A program made the position numbers and the translations under genes. Shown here in pieces: positions 12,562 to 22,339 of a stretch of 64,000 nucleotides of DNA. Source of the DNA: Brachynemurus nebulosus (lineage: Eukaryota; Arthropoda; Insecta; Neuroptera; Myrmeleontidae). The stretch spans positions 11,886,608-11,950,607 of the forward strand of contig JAPWDM010000016.1 in assembly GCA_035578155.1 (NCBI GenBank), read 5' to 3'. The first letter of the stretch is position 1. Each line of letters opens with the position of its first letter. A model generated the notes under the pieces. It had not been told where the DNA came from. It worked only from the letters and a program-made list of their open reading frames with translations, and did no database searches.

Positions 12562-13306
12562 TGTAACAGTTCAGGGCCGGTTTTTGTAACAGTTGGGGCC
12601 GGTTTTTGCTTATATTTAAAATTACTTAAAATTCGCGCCCAACACTGTTACTTGTTGTCCCACGCAGAATTAGCGCTAAATTGGATGCCAAAATTAATAG
12701 AAGTTCCAAAGGTATCGGGTTCTGTCGAAGAATTACTCTCCGTTGTGTGTTTAGCGTCGAACAATTTGTCGATTACAAAAATAAAATTGTATTAATCGAT
12801 AGATGTTTAAAAATGGTATTTTGAAATAATAAAAAAGTTTTATTTTAATATTTTATATTTATTTCATATTCTTAGTATTTTATATTTTTTAAATAATTAT
12901 AAAAATATTTTACAAATTTAATTCAAATATTGTTTTAGATCTTTATTATGACTCACAACAAAATTACGTTTGCACCTATCTAAGGTCACATTGTGAGTGA
13001 GTGCTTGATGCGCGAAGCAACATCATAGCACTTGTTCACCGTTGTTCGTCGGTCGCTATCTCTCTCAAAAAAAAGTTCGGGTAATTACAGAATCAACCTC
13101 TGCTGTAAGAAATCAATATCGGAATCATGATGGCGGCCTCACATAGTTCACGTTACAGCCGCTAGTTGGCGACATCAACCACGTTACCTGGGGTTTGAGC
13201 TCATGATAAGTTCCCAAAAATTAATCAATCTCACAGAGGCAATTAACACTACATTAGTGTAAATTTGATTGCCTAAAGTTCTCGGCTGACACCTACCACC
13301 ATTACA
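12562..13306 (-). repeat. 3' LTR (745 bp)
   Basis: In element sense it begins TGTAATGG and ends CTGTTACA, the standard TG...CA termini. It matches the LTR at 21283-22031 except for two base changes and a missing ACTA. The first ~50 bp (plus strand) contain a short direct repeat of AACAGTTNNGGGCCGGTTTT. Confidence 0.95.
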
Positions 13307-13319
13307 TACCCCCGCCTCA
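13307..13319 (-). promoter_or_regulatory. Polypurine tract (plus-strand primer site)
   Basis: Immediately upstream of the 3' LTR in element sense the sequence reads GAGGCGGGGGTA, a purine run in the position where the plus-strand DNA primer is made during reverse transcription. Confidence 0.8.
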
Positions 13320-15848
13320 GTTCGCATTTAGAATTGCGTAGCAATTATACATGCGAACTGGACAAAATCAACCTAGAAAAAATCCTACACAAAAGTGGAA
13401 AATGTTATAACGACCAGCGAAAACGTGATTACAAAAATTACAAAATTTACATAAGACATATAGTTAAATGAAATTACTTTGTTGTTTAAACTCAGACGAA
13501 AAAGAAAAAAAAATTTTCTTTTATAATCCATCAATCGCCAAGTTTAATTATAATATATTGTAAAGCAAAATTTTCTCTTAAAAATAAATCAGAATGAAAA
13601 TTATTGTGTTATTTTAAATCCTTCTTAATGTCAAACAAAACAAACAAAAAAAAAAAAAAAAATTTTTCAAGAAAAAATAATTGCATACTAAATTCATAAA
13701 TATATTAGTGTTAGTTGTGAAAAAACAACTACAATTTAAAAAAGAATTTGCATCAAATCGATGATAAAAAAAAAAATTTGAAAAAGAATAGTAGAGATGT
13801 ATAGCGCATAAACATTATTCATTCAGAATCAAACATTTAATATTTTTATATTTTCATATAAAATCAAACAAATTTCATAATATTACAAGGATGAAAATAT
13901 TTAGTTATTTAAAAAGAATTTCTGAGAAAAAAATGGGTTAGTTTGATTCTAAAACAAATAACAAATATTACATAGTTTTACTTAAAATACAAAACATAGG
14001 TATATAATACACAAGATTTATATGAGAAAATATATTATAACATTAGCTATATACCAATGGTTAAAAAATACACTGTCAAACAACGTGATATATTCAATGT
14101 TTGCCATACACGTGTCAGATAACTATTTGAAACTTGTAAGTCCTGAGAAACTGACATTTAAAATTTTTTTTTTTTTAAAACAACAAACCACAATGAAATA
14201 AGCTTTCTCAGGCCAATTAAATTATTTTTCTGTTTAACTTTATTTTTATGATCGTAAAAATGTCAAGTTTTAAAAATACATAATGCGTTTAAAATAATAA
14301 AAAAAAATATTTGCAGAATGGTAAATAAAAAATATGTCTTAGAAAAAATTCAAAATTATTGATACATACAACGAAATTTGTACCACTTTCCTTCTATTTT
14401 AAATATGATTTAGAAAATTAGTTGATACATTGGAAAGTAATTAAAAATATTTCTTTAAAAAGTATATGAAACAATACCTCTTTTTCCAGGAATTAAAAAA
14501 TTCACGAATACAATAGAAAGAAATTGGTATGATAAAACTTTAAAGGTACGAAAAATAAAAATTATTCAATATATATGAAAGAAAAAACTCAAACAAGAAA
14601 GGAAAATACAGCATGTTCCAAAGTTTACGTTCTTTTAATTCGAAACGAAAGAAATAATAAAAAAAATATAAGTTAAAAGGTTCGTTAATTAACGGAAATA
14701 TTAATTCAATAGGGTAACTGATGTCCCATTACCTACAAGTTTTTCAGGACAAAACAAAAATAGTCAAAATGATAAAATAAAAAAACTTATTCACTAAGAT
14801 AGAAAAAATGACTCTACAAAAAGGGATAATACAAAAATTTTGTACGAAGTGATGCTTTTTAGCTTTCACGACGCACGATGGTTACATGAACCGTTAAAAA
14901 CCCCAAAAAATTATCCCAATGAAATTTAGCCGGTTGGATCTTGCCGGGCGGCTAAAATAACGACAGATCCGCAAAGGTTGAAAACTGAAACTACTATATA
15001 TTATAAACCCCCCAAAATTTTCAAAGTTTTTAAAATCAGGTGGCACACACGTCGCCGGCCTGACGGGTCCGTCGACATGGTTCGAACAAAAAGGATTAAA
15101 GTGTGTTCCACCCAGAATCCAGATAATCATAAATCCATAAAAGTTTCAAATTTTAATACCACGAGTTCGGTCAAAGCTCCATAGTGTCGCCATCTAAAGA
15201 GGCAGTACCGAACTCACAACGAAACAAACGTTCAAAATTCAGAAAAGATCGTTGGTATACTAGAACCAACATGTTAGTCATCTTTTTTTTTTTCAAAAGT
15301 AATTTGAAACGATTCCAAAAGGCTAAAGTAATAATGAGCCATTATCGTTATAAATGAAAACTAACACAAATAACATTATAAAGGTAATTTACCAAAGGCT
15401 AGAGTAATTATAAGTTATTACAGTTATAAGTGAAAAATGTAATTAAACCGTATACACTGGCACATACTGTACTTAAACAAAAAATATATAATATTTTGTT
15501 TTTTGACCGAAGTAGATGTAACACAGGTACATACACGCGTTCTCCGTTCTCTATCAAGGCTGTGTGAAACATTAAAATATTTTGAACAAGCATATATGTA
15601 TACATACAGAAAACACGTATATATACAATATTTTAACTGAATAGAAGTTGTTTTTTCCTTTCTTTCTTAATTAAATTATTTGTAATAAAAACAATATTTT
15701 AAGCCGAAACATTTAAAAAGATATCAAAAAATTTGTTTGATAAAGCCAGTTTTCTTTTTTTTTTTAATATATTGTAAAGTCAAAATGGTTGCAATCATTT
15801 AAATGCTAAATGATGAATATTAAAATTTGTACTAAGACAACTTCAAAA
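13320..15848 (-). other. Non-coding tract between integrase and 3' LTR (~2.5 kb)
   Basis: No open frame with recognisable content on either strand. Mostly A/T-rich with homopolymer runs. A GC-richer patch at 15040-15210 contains inverted copies of GAGTTCGGT (15165 and 15206) and the complement of TGGCGACACTATGG. Some Gypsy lineages carry env here; I see no signal peptide, membrane segment or env-like frame. Confidence 0.7.
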
Positions 15849-17063
15849 TTAATTGTTAAATTTCTTCAAATGTATTGCATTGAAAATTCCTTTAGGTAAA
15901 CCAGAATTTGGATAAATTAAAGCGTAAGCATTCGAAGCCTTCACAGAAGCGACAACGAATGGTCCTTCATAAAGAAAGGAAAATTTCTTAACCTTTTTTA
16001 ACTTAGCCGATGATCGAGGATGGGTTTTTAGTAACACCAGATCACCTACTGAATATGTTTTAGTAGAGTGTTTATCATGGCGTAATTTTCTAATATTAGC
16101 CATTTTAAGAGTACGTTCACGAGCTAAATTAATTTTCTCCTCCAGGGATAGATCATCAGATACTGGGAATTGAATTGTTTTATCAACCAAAGAATCAGGT
16201 TTTTTGTTGAACATGAGTTCGTAAGGTGTAAAACCGGTACTCTCGTGAGGTGTATTATTAAGGCAATTCTCGACGAAAGACAAGTATTCGGGCCATGAAG
16301 AATGTTTTTTATGACAGTAGGTACGGAAAAGCCTGTTAATTTCGCGGTTAACACGTTCTTCAGTATTAGCTCGAGGATTATATACACTAACCGTGGAAAC
16401 ACGAATACCAGCGTCTTTTAAGGGTTGTTGCCAGGCATTTGATGTAAATTGAGTTCCATGGTCCGTAATTAAAGTTTCCATCCTTCCAACTTCCGGTATA
16501 AAATTTCTAAGTACCCTTTTTACGCATTGTTTAGAAGAAGCTCCCTTAAGGGGATATAATTTAAGATACTTCGTAAAATTATCTTTGAGAGCTAGGATCA
16601 TATTAAACCCAAATTTACCGCGAGGAAGAGGACCATACAAATCAGCAAATACATGACTTAATGCCTTATTTGAGATCACGTTCTGTAAAGGGCCCTCCGA
16701 ATATTGATTCGGAACTTTGCACTTCTGACAAATAACACATCTTTCAACGAATGCCTTAACTTTACTGTACATATTTGGTAGATAAAAGTATTGATTAATT
16801 AGATAGGTACATTTTTTAGTTCCAAAATGACCCGATGATTTATGGTAAAAGTTTATGACATCATGTAAAATTGCTTCGGGTATAACCACTTGCCAATTAA
16901 ATGGTGGACATATATTTTTGTGAAAAAGAATGTTATTATGCACTTTGAAAGTGTCGTTAAAATCATCTATCCTATTTATGATATCAGAGCAGTATGTATC
17001 ATTTGATTGATACGTATGTATATTTTTTAAAAGGTTATTGAACTTAGAACAGTTACAGTTTTT
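15849..17063 (-). CDS. Integrase domain of the Gypsy element
   Basis: The frame encodes a retroviral-type integrase that inserts element cDNA. Numbered from the GTG at 16943: an HHCC zinc domain (H34, H39, C69, C72), then a catalytic core with D101 (FADLYG), D161 (TDHGTQF) and a glutamate in TEERVNR at about 196, then a C-terminal SH3-like region around VGDLVLLKTHPR. Spacing between the second Asp and the Glu is 34 rather than the common 35, as in families with an ANPxERVNR motif. There is no ATG at the start. The frame is open upstream into the end of the RT-RNase H frame and lies in the -1 register, so it is normally part of a single Pol. The switch point appears to be the five-A run (T5 at 17059-17063 on the plus strand): either one missing base or a second frameshift site. 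Confidence 0.9.
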   Translation of the reverse strand, partial: KNCNCSKFNNLLKNIHTYQSNDTYCSDIINRIDDFNDTFKVHNNILFHKNICPPFNWQVVIPEAILHDVINFYHKSSGHFGTKKCTYLINQYFYLPNMYSKVKAFVERCVICQKCKVPNQYSEGPLQNVISNKALSHVFADLYGPLPRGKFGFNMILALKDNFTKYLKLYPLKGASSKQCVKRVLRNFIPEVGRMETLITDHGTQFTSNAWQQPLKDAGIRVSTVSVYNPRANTEERVNREINRLFRTYCHKKHSSWPEYLSFVENCLNNTPHESTGFTPYELMFNKKPDSLVDKTIQFPVSDDLSLEEKINLARERTLKMANIRKLRHDKHSTKTYSVGDLVLLKTHPRSSAKLKKVKKFSFLYEGPFVVASVKASNAYALIYPNSGLPKGIFNAIHLKKFNN

Positions 17064-19288
17064 CGAGATAAAAGATCGGCTACAAAATTTTCTTTACCAC
17101 TTATATATTCAATCTCGAAATTGAAATCACTAAGTGACAGAAACCATCGCAAAAGTCTATTGCTAACGATTTTAGCATTCCGAAGGAAAGACAAAGCCCT
17201 GTGATCGGTACGGAGAATAACACGATGCCCTAAAACGTAGGTACGAAACTTTTGGAAACTAAAAACCACAGACAATAACTCAAGTTCAGAGATAGAAAAT
17301 TTTCTCTCAGAGGTAGTTAGGCTTCTGGAAACATAGCTAATTGGCAAATGACTACCGTCATCATCCAACTGGTATAAATAACCTGCTATAGCGTAGCCCG
17401 AAGAGTCGCAATCGATATAAAATGGTTTGTTAAAATTAGGGTAATATAGTGCTACGGACTCTTTGAAACGGTTTTTAAGTGCATCAAAAGTATCTTGTTC
17501 ATCCGGACCCCAACTCCATTTAGCACCCTTTTTGAGTAAATGAGATAATTTGGCAGTGAGATAACTAAACTTGTCGAAGAAACGACGATAGAAATTAAAA
17601 AGACCTAAAACCGACTGTAGTTCTTTAACATTCTTCGGGGGCTTTATTTTAGAAATAGCTGCGAGTTTTTCATTATCCATTCTGACACCTTTAGAATCTA
17701 TAAGGTGCCCCAGAAATCTAAGTTCCTTCTTAAAGAACTCGCATTTTGCAAAATTTACAGTTAAGCCAGCCGAAGCTAATTTATTTAAAATAATTTGAAT
17801 ATGTTCAAAATGAGATCCTACATCGGGTGAACAAATTACAATATCGTCTACAAATACTTGACAAAAATCACGAACATCATTACCAAGAGCTTGGTCGAGA
17901 CATTTTTGGAACATACCCACGGCCAAATTAAGTCCAAATGGAAGGCGCTTAAACTGATAACACTTGCCGTTAATCAGGAACGCTGTATATTTACGACAGT
18001 CAGGGTGTAATGGCACTTGCCAATATCCGGAAGTTAGATCGATAGATGAGAAAATACGTTTATTTTGAAATTTACCTAACACGTATTCGATTGATACCGG
18101 ACATTCACGATCTGACGAAATCAAACGGTTCACCCCCCGCGAATCGAGTACGATTCTAACCCTTCCATCTTTTTTAAACACACAATGAATGGGATTAACA
18201 AAATCTGAATACGCTCTTTCTACAATCTGATAATCTATCATTCTTTGTAATTCAGCCTGAACTGCGGGAAGTTTTGAATATGGTATCGGGTAACTCTTGG
18301 AAGTAAAGGGTACGTGCTCCTTAATTTTAAATTTACATACAAAATTTTTAGCTTTACCCGGTTTTTTTGAAAAAATACTCCTAAATTCATATAATAAGAG
18401 AAATAAGCGTTCTTTGTCTTCATCAGGGAGGTGATCAATCGATGAGACGTGATCACGTATCTCCTCAACACTTGTAAAAATTTTATCATTATTAGGGTTC
18501 CCATAATTGACATTATTGATATTATAAAATTCTTCACTGTCCAAATTCAATTTAAAATATTCAATTCTATTTAAATTATTTGTATTACTATAGTGTGGTT
18601 CAGAAAGATTACTACCATCTTGAAAAGGTACTGAAACTACATTATTATTATCAAGTGAAAAGAGAAAAATGGCCTTATCAAAATCGATTTTTGCCCTATG
18701 CCTTTCCATAAAATCACATCCAATGATACATTCGTGGTTTAATCCTTCCACGACAGGACAGTTCAAAGGTAAATGTTTTCCGGAACACTCAAATTCGACA
18801 TAAACTTGTGAGCTGATAGGCTTCGACTTTTTGCCCGTAGCCGTCACTATTTGGCATTTAGGGGTCGGTATAAGTGGAAGCAGCTTATCAGTTTTATCAT
18901 GACACAATTTGTTTAGTCTTAAAAAAGCATTACTACTTAACGCCGTCACGTTGCTCCCGGAATCAATCAGAGCTGAGACTGTATCATCGAAATATTGTAA
19001 TCTAATAATTGGCAAAACATTACTGCCAGAGGTACCATGCATTGCTGACGATGGTGAATGTAAATCTTCTAACAAATCTTCTATTAAACCACCAGACAAT
19101 GTATTACAAATAAAAGTATTGCAAAAATCAAAATCTTCTTGAACTATTACGGGACACTCAATATCTACTGAATTTGATAAATTGGACAGTGAAATATTAT
19201 CAGTTGTTTTTAAGTCAATTTTAGGGTGATCATTACCCGCATTATCCGGTACAACCGGTAAGCAGGAAGAATTTAGTTTTCCTGATTG
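17027..19288 (-). CDS. Pol: protease, reverse transcriptase, RNase H
   Basis: The protein matures the polyprotein and copies element RNA to DNA. Residues below count from the TTG at 19099. The aspartic protease has ALIDSGSN (D46-S-G) and IIGCDFM; the RT has catalytic SIDLTSG (D354) and FVDD (416-419); RNase H has YIDCDSSG (D563), SELELL (E605) and RTDHRAL (D632). All key residues are present. No ATG opens this frame. It is open from 19288, just after an upstream TAA, and overlaps the gag end in the -1 register, so it is expected to be made as a Gag-Pol fusion. The frame stops at 17027, at the register change before integrase. Confidence 0.94.
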   Translation of the reverse strand, partial: QSGKLNSSCLPVVPDNAGNDHPKIDLKTTDNISLSNLSNSVDIECPVIVQEDFDFCNTFICNTLSGGLIEDLLEDLHSPSSAMHGTSGSNVLPIIRLQYFDDTVSALIDSGSNVTALSSNAFLRLNKLCHDKTDKLLPLIPTPKCQIVTATGKKSKPISSQVYVEFECSGKHLPLNCPVVEGLNHECIIGCDFMERHRAKIDFDKAIFLFSLDNNNVVSVPFQDGSNLSEPHYSNTNNLNRIEYFKLNLDSEEFYNINNVNYGNPNNDKIFTSVEEIRDHVSSIDHLPDEDKERLFLLLYEFRSIFSKKPGKAKNFVCKFKIKEHVPFTSKSYPIPYSKLPAVQAELQRMIDYQIVERAYSDFVNPIHCVFKKDGRVRIVLDSRGVNRLISSDRECPVSIEYVLGKFQNKRIFSSIDLTSGYWQVPLHPDCRKYTAFLINGKCYQFKRLPFGLNLAVGMFQKCLDQALGNDVRDFCQVFVDDIVICSPDVGSHFEHIQIILNKLASAGLTVNFAKCEFFKKELRFLGHLIDSKGVRMDNEKLAAISKIKPPKNVKELQSVLGLFNFYRRFFDKFSYLTAKLSHLLKKGAKWSWGPDEQDTFDALKNRFKESVALYYPNFNKPFYIDCDSSGYAIAGYLYQLDDDGSHLPISYVSRSLTTSERKFSISELELLSVVFSFQKFRTYVLGHRVILRTDHRALSFLRNAKIVSNRLLRWFLSLSDFNFEIEYISGKENFVADLLSRKTVTVLSSITF
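19273..19288 (-). promoter_or_regulatory. Gag-Pol -1 frameshift window
   Basis: The pol frame is open only from the codon after an upstream TAA, and gag terminates at CAGGAAAACTAA. The switch must therefore occur within these 16 bases. A -1 slip on GAAAAC would join the frames. The heptamer GGAAAAC is not a perfect X-XXY-YYZ site, so the mechanism is inferred from the overlap, not from a textbook signal. Confidence 0.6.
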
Positions 19289-21111
19289 TTAAAATTAATG
19301 GCATTATTCGGTTCGCCAAAAGGAGCCGAGGAGGTGCCTGGTGTTACAATAGTATTAGAGGTTGTTCCTGAATTAGGTAAGCTTTGGACGTTGACCGAAT
19401 TGACGCAACCACCGGACAGAGGTTCGTTATTTACAGGAGGGAAGTTACGATGATCCCTATCCCGTCGATTCTGATTAGGACTGCGATTGTTACGACGATC
19501 GTTAAAATTTCTATTAGAAAAACTACGACTATTGTTATTATTTGCGTTGTTTGTATTAAAACAACTATTATTGTTACTAACACTATTAGGTGATGTATTA
19601 ACGTTATTACCCGAATTATTGTTAGATCTAAAATTTGTGTTATTACTACTAATTCTGTTATTAGAAAAATTGGCGGTTGGAACACTACTTGGTTGATTGT
19701 TAAAATTACGATTAAAATTGTTACGGATCGTATTATTAAAATTGTTAATTTCTGGGTCGGAATCGTTGCGATCAAATTCATCTAGAGCCTCTTTTAACTC
19801 CTGTAGCGTGTTACAATTCATTAACGATCTACGTACCAAAATAGGGAAATGCCTGATCAAAATTCTAATAAACTGTTTGTCACTCATTTTAGGTTCCAGA
19901 TGTTTAGTTAACCCGTGCCAATAAGTTAAATGTGACACAAAACGATTTTTCCTAGGAGATCTTTGACCTTTGTTGGTATGAAAATCAATTAAAATTTTAC
20001 TTTGTATACCCTCATTCCAGAAGGATTCAAGGAACCAAATTTTGAAGTCAATGAAAGTTGAGATATTATTTTCAACAAGTGAATATAACCGTTTAACGTT
20101 AATATCCAATTTACTCTGTGCGAATTTAATTTTTTGAAATTCAGAAAAATTATTTTGACTAAACCATGTTTCTAATGCATTTATAAAATCTACAGGATGA
20201 AAATTTTGAATATTGTTTCGAAAAATATCTACAAAATAAGGGTCACCCCTCACCATTGAAATATTACCAATAGAAAAATTATGTAAATGTGAGCAATCAT
20301 TTTGGTTAACTGGCTGTACCAAGTGACCTTCTAAAACATTAACCTTTTCATTGATTGAAGAAATTCGCTCATCATGTTTTTCTAATTTCGAGTCAATTGT
20401 CGAAAATTTGTTTACCGTGTCTTCTGAAAAAGCAATCACTTGATTCATAATTGACTCATTTTTTGATACACAGCTTATATTATTTGAACGAATTTCCTCC
20501 TTCAAGTGAAAATTTACATTATCTAAACTTGTACTTATTTCTGTTTTAACATTATCAATTCTGGAGTTTTGTGCGTTAATTAAACTCAAAGTTTCTTTAC
20601 GTTCACTCTCAAAACGAGCGTTAATTTTGACACTGAATTCGTCAAACTTAGCGTCAAACTTCGAATTTAAAACACTCAACTCCCTATTGTTTTGGTCAAG
20701 TTTTGTATTAAAATTATTACTCAACTCTCTATTGTTCTGATCTAATTTAGATAATATGGTTTGTTGCAATGACAAAAACAAACCTGTAATATCAGTAGTC
20801 GAGTTAATATCTTTTGGACCACTGCTGGAGTCGGTTGATCGGTCTGAAGTAGGAATTGAAAGCACGACACCAGAATCCGCCGATGAAGACCCACTGGTAC
20901 TCGGCACAGCAATAGCCTCTGGATTAGGTGGTGTGATTTCAGGATCTGATTTCGGAGATTCGGGAACCAAAACTTCCATGGAGTCGATGTATGTTGTTTC
21001 ATCGTCGGACACGACATTGTTTCTTGGTGTAGAAGTTAACAGATTCGCATCCATAAAACTACAATCAGCGAGCGTTAACGGTTTTGGATTATCGGCCGCG
21101 TGTGCTTCCAT
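19273..21111 (-). CDS. Gag structural protein (612 aa)
   Basis: Encodes the capsid-forming protein of the Gypsy element. I start it at the ATG at 21111; the open frame extends only four codons further and lacks another ATG. The N-terminal ~110 residues are acidic and Ser/Pro-rich. Residues ~115-260 have repeated KLDQNNRELS-type heptads that look like a coiled coil. The ~290-445 region (ALETWFSQNNF, FWNEGIQSK, LPDF-less) resembles a retrotransposon gag capsid with W and L landmarks. The C-terminal ~130 residues are extremely Asn-rich with an Arg-rich patch (NRSPNQNRRDRDHRN). No CCHC zinc knuckle is seen, so RNA binding presumably relies on the basic patch. The stop TAA is at 19273-19275. Confidence 0.9.
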   Translation of the reverse strand: MEAHAADNPKPLTLADCSFMDANLLTSTPRNNVVSDDETTYIDSMEVLVPESPKSDPEITPPNPEAIAVPSTSGSSSADSGVVLSIPTSDRSTDSSSGPKDINSTTDITGLFLSLQQTILSKLDQNNRELSNNFNTKLDQNNRELSVLNSKFDAKFDEFSVKINARFESERKETLSLINAQNSRIDNVKTEISTSLDNVNFHLKEEIRSNNISCVSKNESIMNQVIAFSEDTVNKFSTIDSKLEKHDERISSINEKVNVLEGHLVQPVNQNDCSHLHNFSIGNISMVRGDPYFVDIFRNNIQNFHPVDFINALETWFSQNNFSEFQKIKFAQSKLDINVKRLYSLVENNISTFIDFKIWFLESFWNEGIQSKILIDFHTNKGQRSPRKNRFVSHLTYWHGLTKHLEPKMSDKQFIRILIRHFPILVRRSLMNCNTLQELKEALDEFDRNDSDPEINNFNNTIRNNFNRNFNNQPSSVPTANFSNNRISSNNTNFRSNNNSGNNVNTSPNSVSNNNSCFNTNNANNNNSRSFSNRNFNDRRNNRSPNQNRRDRDHRNFPPVNNEPLSGGCVNSVNVQSLPNSGTTSNTIVTPGTSSAPFGEPNNAINFNNQEN

Positions 21112-21282
21112 TGTTATGAGCACTTTGTAACCGTTCTACGAAAAAGTAACAATTCAACAGTACAGTCACCAAAAGTTTATTACTAACGAGAAACACCAGT
21201 CACTTAAGTTTTTCCAGAATTTTATGTCTTTTCGGTACACGTCACTTAACGCGAAACACACAATTCCCACTGGAATGATATT

Positions 21283-22031
21283 TGTAACAGTTCAGGGCCG
21301 GTTTTTGTAACAGTTGGGGCCGGTTTTTGCTTATATTTAAAATTACTTAAAATTCGCGCCCAACACTGTTACTTGTTGTCCCACGCAGAATTAGCGCTAA
21401 ATTGGATGCCAAAATTAATAGAAGTTCCAAAGGTATCGGGTTCTGTCGAAGAATTACTCTCCGTTGTGTGTTTAGCGTCGAACAATTTGTCGATTACAAA
21501 AATAAAATTGTATTAATCGATAGATGTTTAAAAATGGTATTTTGAAATAATAAAAAAGTTTTATTTTAATATTTTATATTTATTTCATATTCTTAGTATT
21601 TTATATTTTTTAAATAATTATAAAAATATTTTACAAATTTAATTCAAATATTGTTTTAGATCTTTATTATGACTCACAACAAAATTACGTTTGCACCTAT
21701 CTAAGGTCACATTGTGAGTGAGTGCTTGATGCGCGAAGCAACATCATAGCACTTGTTCACCGTTGTTCGTCGGTCGCTATCTCTCTCAAAAAAAACTAAG
21801 TTCGGGTAATCACAAAATCAACCTCTGCTGTAAGAAATCAATATCGGAATCATGATGGCGGCCTCACATAGTTCACGTTACAGCCGCTAGTTGGCGACAT
21901 CAACCACGTTACCTGGGGTTTGAGCTCATGATAAGTTCCCAAAAATTAATCAATCTCACAGAGGCAATTAACACTACATTAGTGTAAATTTGATTGCCTA
22001 AAGTTCTCGGCTGACACCTACCACCATTACA
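21283..22031 (-). repeat. 5' LTR (749 bp)
   Basis: Holds the promoter end of the element in minus-strand sense. It differs from the other LTR by an extra ACTA near 21795 and two substitutions nearby. Directly downstream of the LTR (plus 21282 downward) the sense sequence is AATATCATTCCAGTGGG. No canonical TGG-starting primer-binding site abuts the LTR, so the priming tRNA is unclear. Confidence 0.95.
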
Positions 22032-22035
22032 CCTT
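22032..22035. other. 4-bp target duplication (CCTT), right copy
   Basis: CCTT follows the LTR terminus CCATTACA and continues into the foldback arm sequence GAACGCAACTTTGG. Confidence 0.9.
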
Positions 22036-22339
22036 GAACGCAACTTTGGATAATTATAACTCCGACAAAGTAGAAGATAATTCAATAATATTCGAGTACA
22101 TAGCTCAACACCACTTAAACTTATTATATACACAGGGAAATTAAATTTGGAGAACATGCCATTTTTGGGTGATCGGTTTATACATGGAATTGCTCATTAA
22201 AGATTAGGTACTCATAAAATAAATACAAAAAAATACGGTGTGAAGTCTGAATGCGTCCCTATTCATCCTTGTCTACGGTAGTATATTTTTTATTGACATA
22301 AATATTAGAAACGCAGGAAAAGAGACCAGGAATCAACAT

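Larger units (their letters stand above)
12562..22031 (-). mobile_element. Full-length Ty3/Gypsy (Metaviridae) LTR retrotransposon
   Basis: A 9.47-kb element on the minus strand bounded by two LTRs of 745 and 749 bp. I find only two substitutions and one 4-bp indel between the LTRs, so the insertion is recent. The order in the sense direction is 5' LTR, gag (21111-19273), protease-RT-RNase H (19288-17027), integrase (to 15849), a ~2.5-kb non-coding tract, a polypurine tract and the 3' LTR. Integrase following RNase H is the Ty3/Gypsy order. A 4-bp duplication (CCTT) fits the family. No env-like frame is visible. Only a 1-nt register change before integrase stands between this copy and an intact coding set. 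Confidence 0.95.
9809..22195. mobile_element. Foldback-type transposon with tandem-repeat arms, split by an LTR retrotransposon
   Basis: The first and last ~270 bp of the non-retrotransposon sequence are inverted copies of each other, starting GAGCAATTCCATGTATAAAC on the left (9809) and ending with its complement at 22195. ATTA directly flanks both ends (9805-9808 and 22196-22199), a likely 4-bp target duplication. Inside each end lies an array of ~175-bp repeats in opposite orientation, meeting near 11470-11530. This is the architecture of Foldback (FB)-like elements. Without the 9.5-kb insertion it is about 2.9 kb. There is no transposase frame, so it would need one in trans. Confidence 0.8.

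Noticed and set aside
14894..15184. Overlapping opposite-strand frames in the Gypsy 3' tract as a possible env
   Set aside because: Short, no signal peptide, membrane segment or cleavage site.
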